From contig JAPOZM010000098.1 of the NCBI GenBank assembly GCA_026706075.1, forward strand, positions 1 to 47,203: a DNA stretch of 47,203 bases, given 5' to 3'. Made by a program: the position numbers and the translations under genes. Positions within the stretch are counted from its first letter, which is position 1, and each line of letters opens with the position of its first letter. This DNA comes from Gemmatimonadaceae bacterium (GTDB taxonomy: Bacteria > Latescibacterota > UBA2968 > UBA8231). This document shows, piece after piece, positions 45,147-47,203 of the stretch. The notes under the pieces were generated by a model that did not search any database, was not told the DNA's origin, and worked only from the letters and a program-made list of their open reading frames with translations.

Positions 45147-45236
45147 AGCGGATACCTCCTATTGCGGCGGATCTGGCTCTCAGGGCGGGCAAAGCTGTCC
45201 TCCGCGCCCGGCAGGGGCAAGCACCCGCTGTCCCCA

Positions 45237-45265
45237 TTGGACCGTCCCCCGGACCGGGATAGATT
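45237..45265 (+). promoter_or_regulatory. Possible sigma-70 promoter for the Gfo/Idh gene
   Basis: TTGGAC and TAGATT are separated by 17 bp, 24 bp upstream of the ATG; four of six bases match at each hexamer. Confidence 0.4.
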
Positions 45266-45289
45266 GTCGCCCGAGACGGGAGGAACCCC

Positions 45290-46357
45290 ATGACGGATAA
45301 GGTGAGACTCGGCTTCATCGGCGCCGGCTGGTGGGCCACCAGCAACCACATGCCGATCCTGGCGGCCCGGGACGACGTGGACCTCGCCGGCGTCTGCCGC
45401 CTCGGCGCCCGGGAGCTGCAGCAGGTCCAGGAGCGCTTCGGCTTCTCCTACGCCACCGAGGACTACCGCGACCTGCTCGCCAACTGCGAGCTCGACGGGG
45501 TCGTGGTGGCCTCTCCCCACCCCCTGCACCACGAGCACGCCCTGGCCGCCCTCGACGCCGGCCTCCACGTGATGTGCGAGAAGCCGATGACGACCCGCGC
45601 CGCCCACGCCCGCCAGCTCGTCGAGCGCGCCGGGGAGAAGGGCCTCCACCTCCTGGTCCCGTACGGATGGCACTACAAGCCCTTCGTGCAGCGGGCGAAG
45701 GAGCTGATGGAGGGCGGCGGCGTGGGCGCCGTGGAGTACGTCCTCTGCCACATGGCCTCGCCGATCCGCCCGCTCCTCTCCGGCGACGAGGCCGACCTCG
45801 ACGAGGAGAGCGGCGGGTCGGAGTCCGGCATCTTCGGCCCGGACCCGTCGACCTGGGCCGACCCGGCGCGCGCCGAGGGAGGCTACGGCCACGCCCAGGT
45901 CTCCCACTCCTCGGGCCTGCTGTTCTGGCTCACCGGCCTGCGGGCGGCCTCGGTCTTCGCGGTCATGTCCGGGCCCGGCGCCGAGGTCGAGCTCTACGAC
46001 GCCATGACCGTGCGCTTCGAGGGCGGGGCCGTGGGCAGCCTCTCGGGGGCCGGCAACGTGCCCGCGGGCCACGGCTTCCAGGTCGACCTGCGGATCTTCG
46101 GCGACGAGGGCATGCTGCTCCTCGACTGCGAGCGGGCCCGCCTGGAGCTGGCCCGCTACGACGGCGGGGGCGAGTCCCTCGACCTCGACCCCGGCGCCGG
46201 GGCCTACGAGTGCTCCGGCCCGCCGGCCAACTTCGTCGACCTGGTCGCCGGCCGGACCGGCGTCAACCACGCCCCGGGGGAGGCGGCCATGCGCGGCGTC
46301 GAGGTCCTCGACGCGGCCTACCGTTCCGCCCTGTCCGGGCGGGAGGAGAGGGTGTGA
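45290..46357 (+). CDS. Gfo/Idh/MocA-family oxidoreductase
   Basis: A 355-residue NAD(P)-dependent dehydrogenase. The Rossmann fold opens with VRLGFIGAGWWATSNHMPIL (GxGxxx dinucleotide loop), followed by GVVVASPHPLHHEHALAAL and the catalytic-lysine motif CEKPMTT. The C-terminal domain (about 125-340) is the Gfo/Idh alpha/beta fold (SHSSGLLFWLTGL, GGAVGSLSGAGN). It would oxidise or reduce a sugar or sugar-acid. GGGAGG precedes the ATG by 6 nt. Its stop overlaps the next start (TGATG), so it works with a sugar-acid-dehydratase-like enzyme. Confidence 0.92.
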   Translation: MTDKVRLGFIGAGWWATSNHMPILAARDDVDLAGVCRLGARELQQVQERFGFSYATEDYRDLLANCELDGVVVASPHPLHHEHALAALDAGLHVMCEKPMTTRAAHARQLVERAGEKGLHLLVPYGWHYKPFVQRAKELMEGGGVGAVEYVLCHMASPIRPLLSGDEADLDEESGGSESGIFGPDPSTWADPARAEGGYGHAQVSHSSGLLFWLTGLRAASVFAVMSGPGAEVELYDAMTVRFEGGAVGSLSGAGNVPAGHGFQVDLRIFGDEGMLLLDCERARLELARYDGGGESLDLDPGAGAYECSGPPANFVDLVAGRTGVNHAPGEAAMRGVEVLDAAYRSALSGREERV

Positions 46358-47203
46358 TGAGCGCGGACTGCGCGAGCCTCAGGATCACCGGACTGGAGAC
46401 CTTCCTGGTGGAGGGCAACTGCTGCTTCGTCAAGATCCACACCAACGAGGGTATCACCGGCCTGGGCGAAGGCTCGATCAGCGACAACAAGGCGGGGACG
46501 ATCGCCCAGTGCATCCAGGACTTCGAGGGCCACCTCATCGGCAAGAACCCCACCGACATCGAGTATCTGTGGCAGGGGCTCTACCGCTGGAACCGCTGGC
46601 ACGTGGGGGTCCTCTTCAGCACCGCCCTGAGCGCCATCGACATCGCCCTGTGGGACATCCTCGGGAAGGTGGCGGGCCTGCCGATCTACAAGCTCCTTGG
46701 GGGCGCGGCGCGGGAGAAGGTCCGCATCTACGCCGCTGGCAGCGGCAGCAAGGGGGTGCAGCGTGCCCGCAGCATGGGCTGCAACGCCATCAAGACGGGG
46801 CCGCCCGTCACCAAGGTCGACGACCCCCTCACCGTGCCCATGCCCTGGGACCTGAAGCGGGCCGTCGCCCTGATGGAGGAGATGCGGGTCGAGGGCGGCG
46901 ACGACTTCGACATCCTCATCGACGCCCACGGCCGGCTGACGCCGACCATGGCCCTGGAGTACTGCAAGGCGATCGAGCCGTACCGCCCCTTCTGGGTGGA
47001 GGAGCCGATCCAGGTGGAGGGGTCGAACGACGCCCTCCAGTGGCTGAGCGAGCGAACCACCGTGCCCCTGTGCATGGGCGAGCGGAACTTCACCAAGTGG
47101 GGCTTCCAGGACATCATCGCCCGGCGCCTGGTGAGCTACCTCAACCCCGACATCGTCCACTGCGGCGGCATCTCGGAGTTCAAGAAGATCGCCGCCATGG
47201 CCG
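46357..47203 (+). CDS. Enolase-superfamily sugar-acid dehydratase, galactonate-dehydratase-like (3' end outside window)
   Basis: The first 282 residues are present and the gene runs off the edge. The N-terminal capping domain (LETFLVEGNCCFVKIHTNEG, LGEGS) leads into the barrel. Metal ligands are D189 in IDAHGR, E215/E216 in WVEEP and E242 in MGERN. The D-A-H-G-R form is that of the galactonate/mannonate dehydratase groups of the mandelate racemase family, which remove water from aldonic acids. The TGATG overlap with the Gfo/Idh gene implies one transcript. The catalytic histidine pair nearer the C-terminus is not visible, so exact specificity cannot be set. Confidence 0.9.
   Translation, partial: MSADCASLRITGLETFLVEGNCCFVKIHTNEGITGLGEGSISDNKAGTIAQCIQDFEGHLIGKNPTDIEYLWQGLYRWNRWHVGVLFSTALSAIDIALWDILGKVAGLPIYKLLGGAAREKVRIYAAGSGSKGVQRARSMGCNAIKTGPPVTKVDDPLTVPMPWDLKRAVALMEEMRVEGGDDFDILIDAHGRLTPTMALEYCKAIEPYRPFWVEEPIQVEGSNDALQWLSERTTVPLCMGERNFTKWGFQDIIARRLVSYLNPDIVHCGGISEFKKIAAMA

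Overview
The window is very GC-rich, densely coding bacterial chromosome. It has an outer membrane (two TonB-dependent receptors, a BamA-type barrel protein), lipoproteins, a sigma-54 type promoter, a small protein with dockerin-like repeats, and three phytanoyl-CoA-dioxygenase (PhyH) family genes beside sugar-acid genes. I would guess an uncultured lineage near the FCB group (Latescibacterota, Krumholzibacteriota or Eisenbacteria-like), but no rRNA or other marker is present, so this is a weak inference. No tRNA, rRNA, CRISPR array or insertion sequence was seen.

Layout. 1-3.3 kb: the tail of an amidohydrolase, two tandem CNNM/CBS membrane protein genes that share a 347-bp identical tract, and an Hsp20 gene behind a textbook -24/-12 promoter. 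3.3-11.6 kb (minus): a tightly overlapping five-gene run, PhyH dioxygenase, nurA-like, herA-like, sbcD, sbcC. This is the archaeal-style end-resection set in a bacterium. 11.7-13.6 kb (plus): a less GC-rich patch with an ImmA/IrrE-type metallopeptidase flanked by what look like broken partner genes. 13.7-26.1 kb (minus): an eight-gene operon for UbiA prenyltransferase, a PEP-synthase-like phosphotransferase, a BtaA-like aminocarboxypropyl transferase (DUF3419), a CTP-dependent lipid kinase-like protein, a GNAT, an OleC-like AMP-ligase, a kinase-like/outer-membrane-barrel fusion and a DUF4956 membrane protein. A LacI-family regulator is divergent from it, and two identical palindromic operators 20 bp apart lie between them.

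27.5-31 kb: a dockerin-like lipoprotein, and a single-chain two-component system (GAF, PAS, HisKA, HATPase, REC, OmpR DNA-binding domain) with direct repeats in front of it. 31-35 kb (plus): a dimethylformamidase-like protein, a double PhyH protein whose iron site reads HxG instead of HxD, and a canonical PhyH dioxygenase. 35.2-42.5 kb (plus): a small membrane protein, a ZnuD-like TonB receptor, a second TonB receptor, and a prolyl-oligopeptidase lipoprotein. 42.5-47.2 kb: a HAD phosphatase, a frameshifted Phd/XRE antitoxin-like gene, a GH51 arabinofuranosidase, and a divergent Gfo/Idh oxidoreductase with a galactonate-dehydratase-like enolase-superfamily gene that runs off the end. A short intergenic repeat recurs between 34 and 43 kb.

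The best candidate for an undescribed system is the eight-gene operon at 13.7-26.1 kb. Its enzymes suggest that a prenyl or other lipid alcohol is phosphorylated, prenyl-transferred, given an aminocarboxypropyl head group and perhaps N-acylated, with outer- and inner-membrane partners at the end of the operon. The gene calls are seen in the sequence; the pathway is inference.
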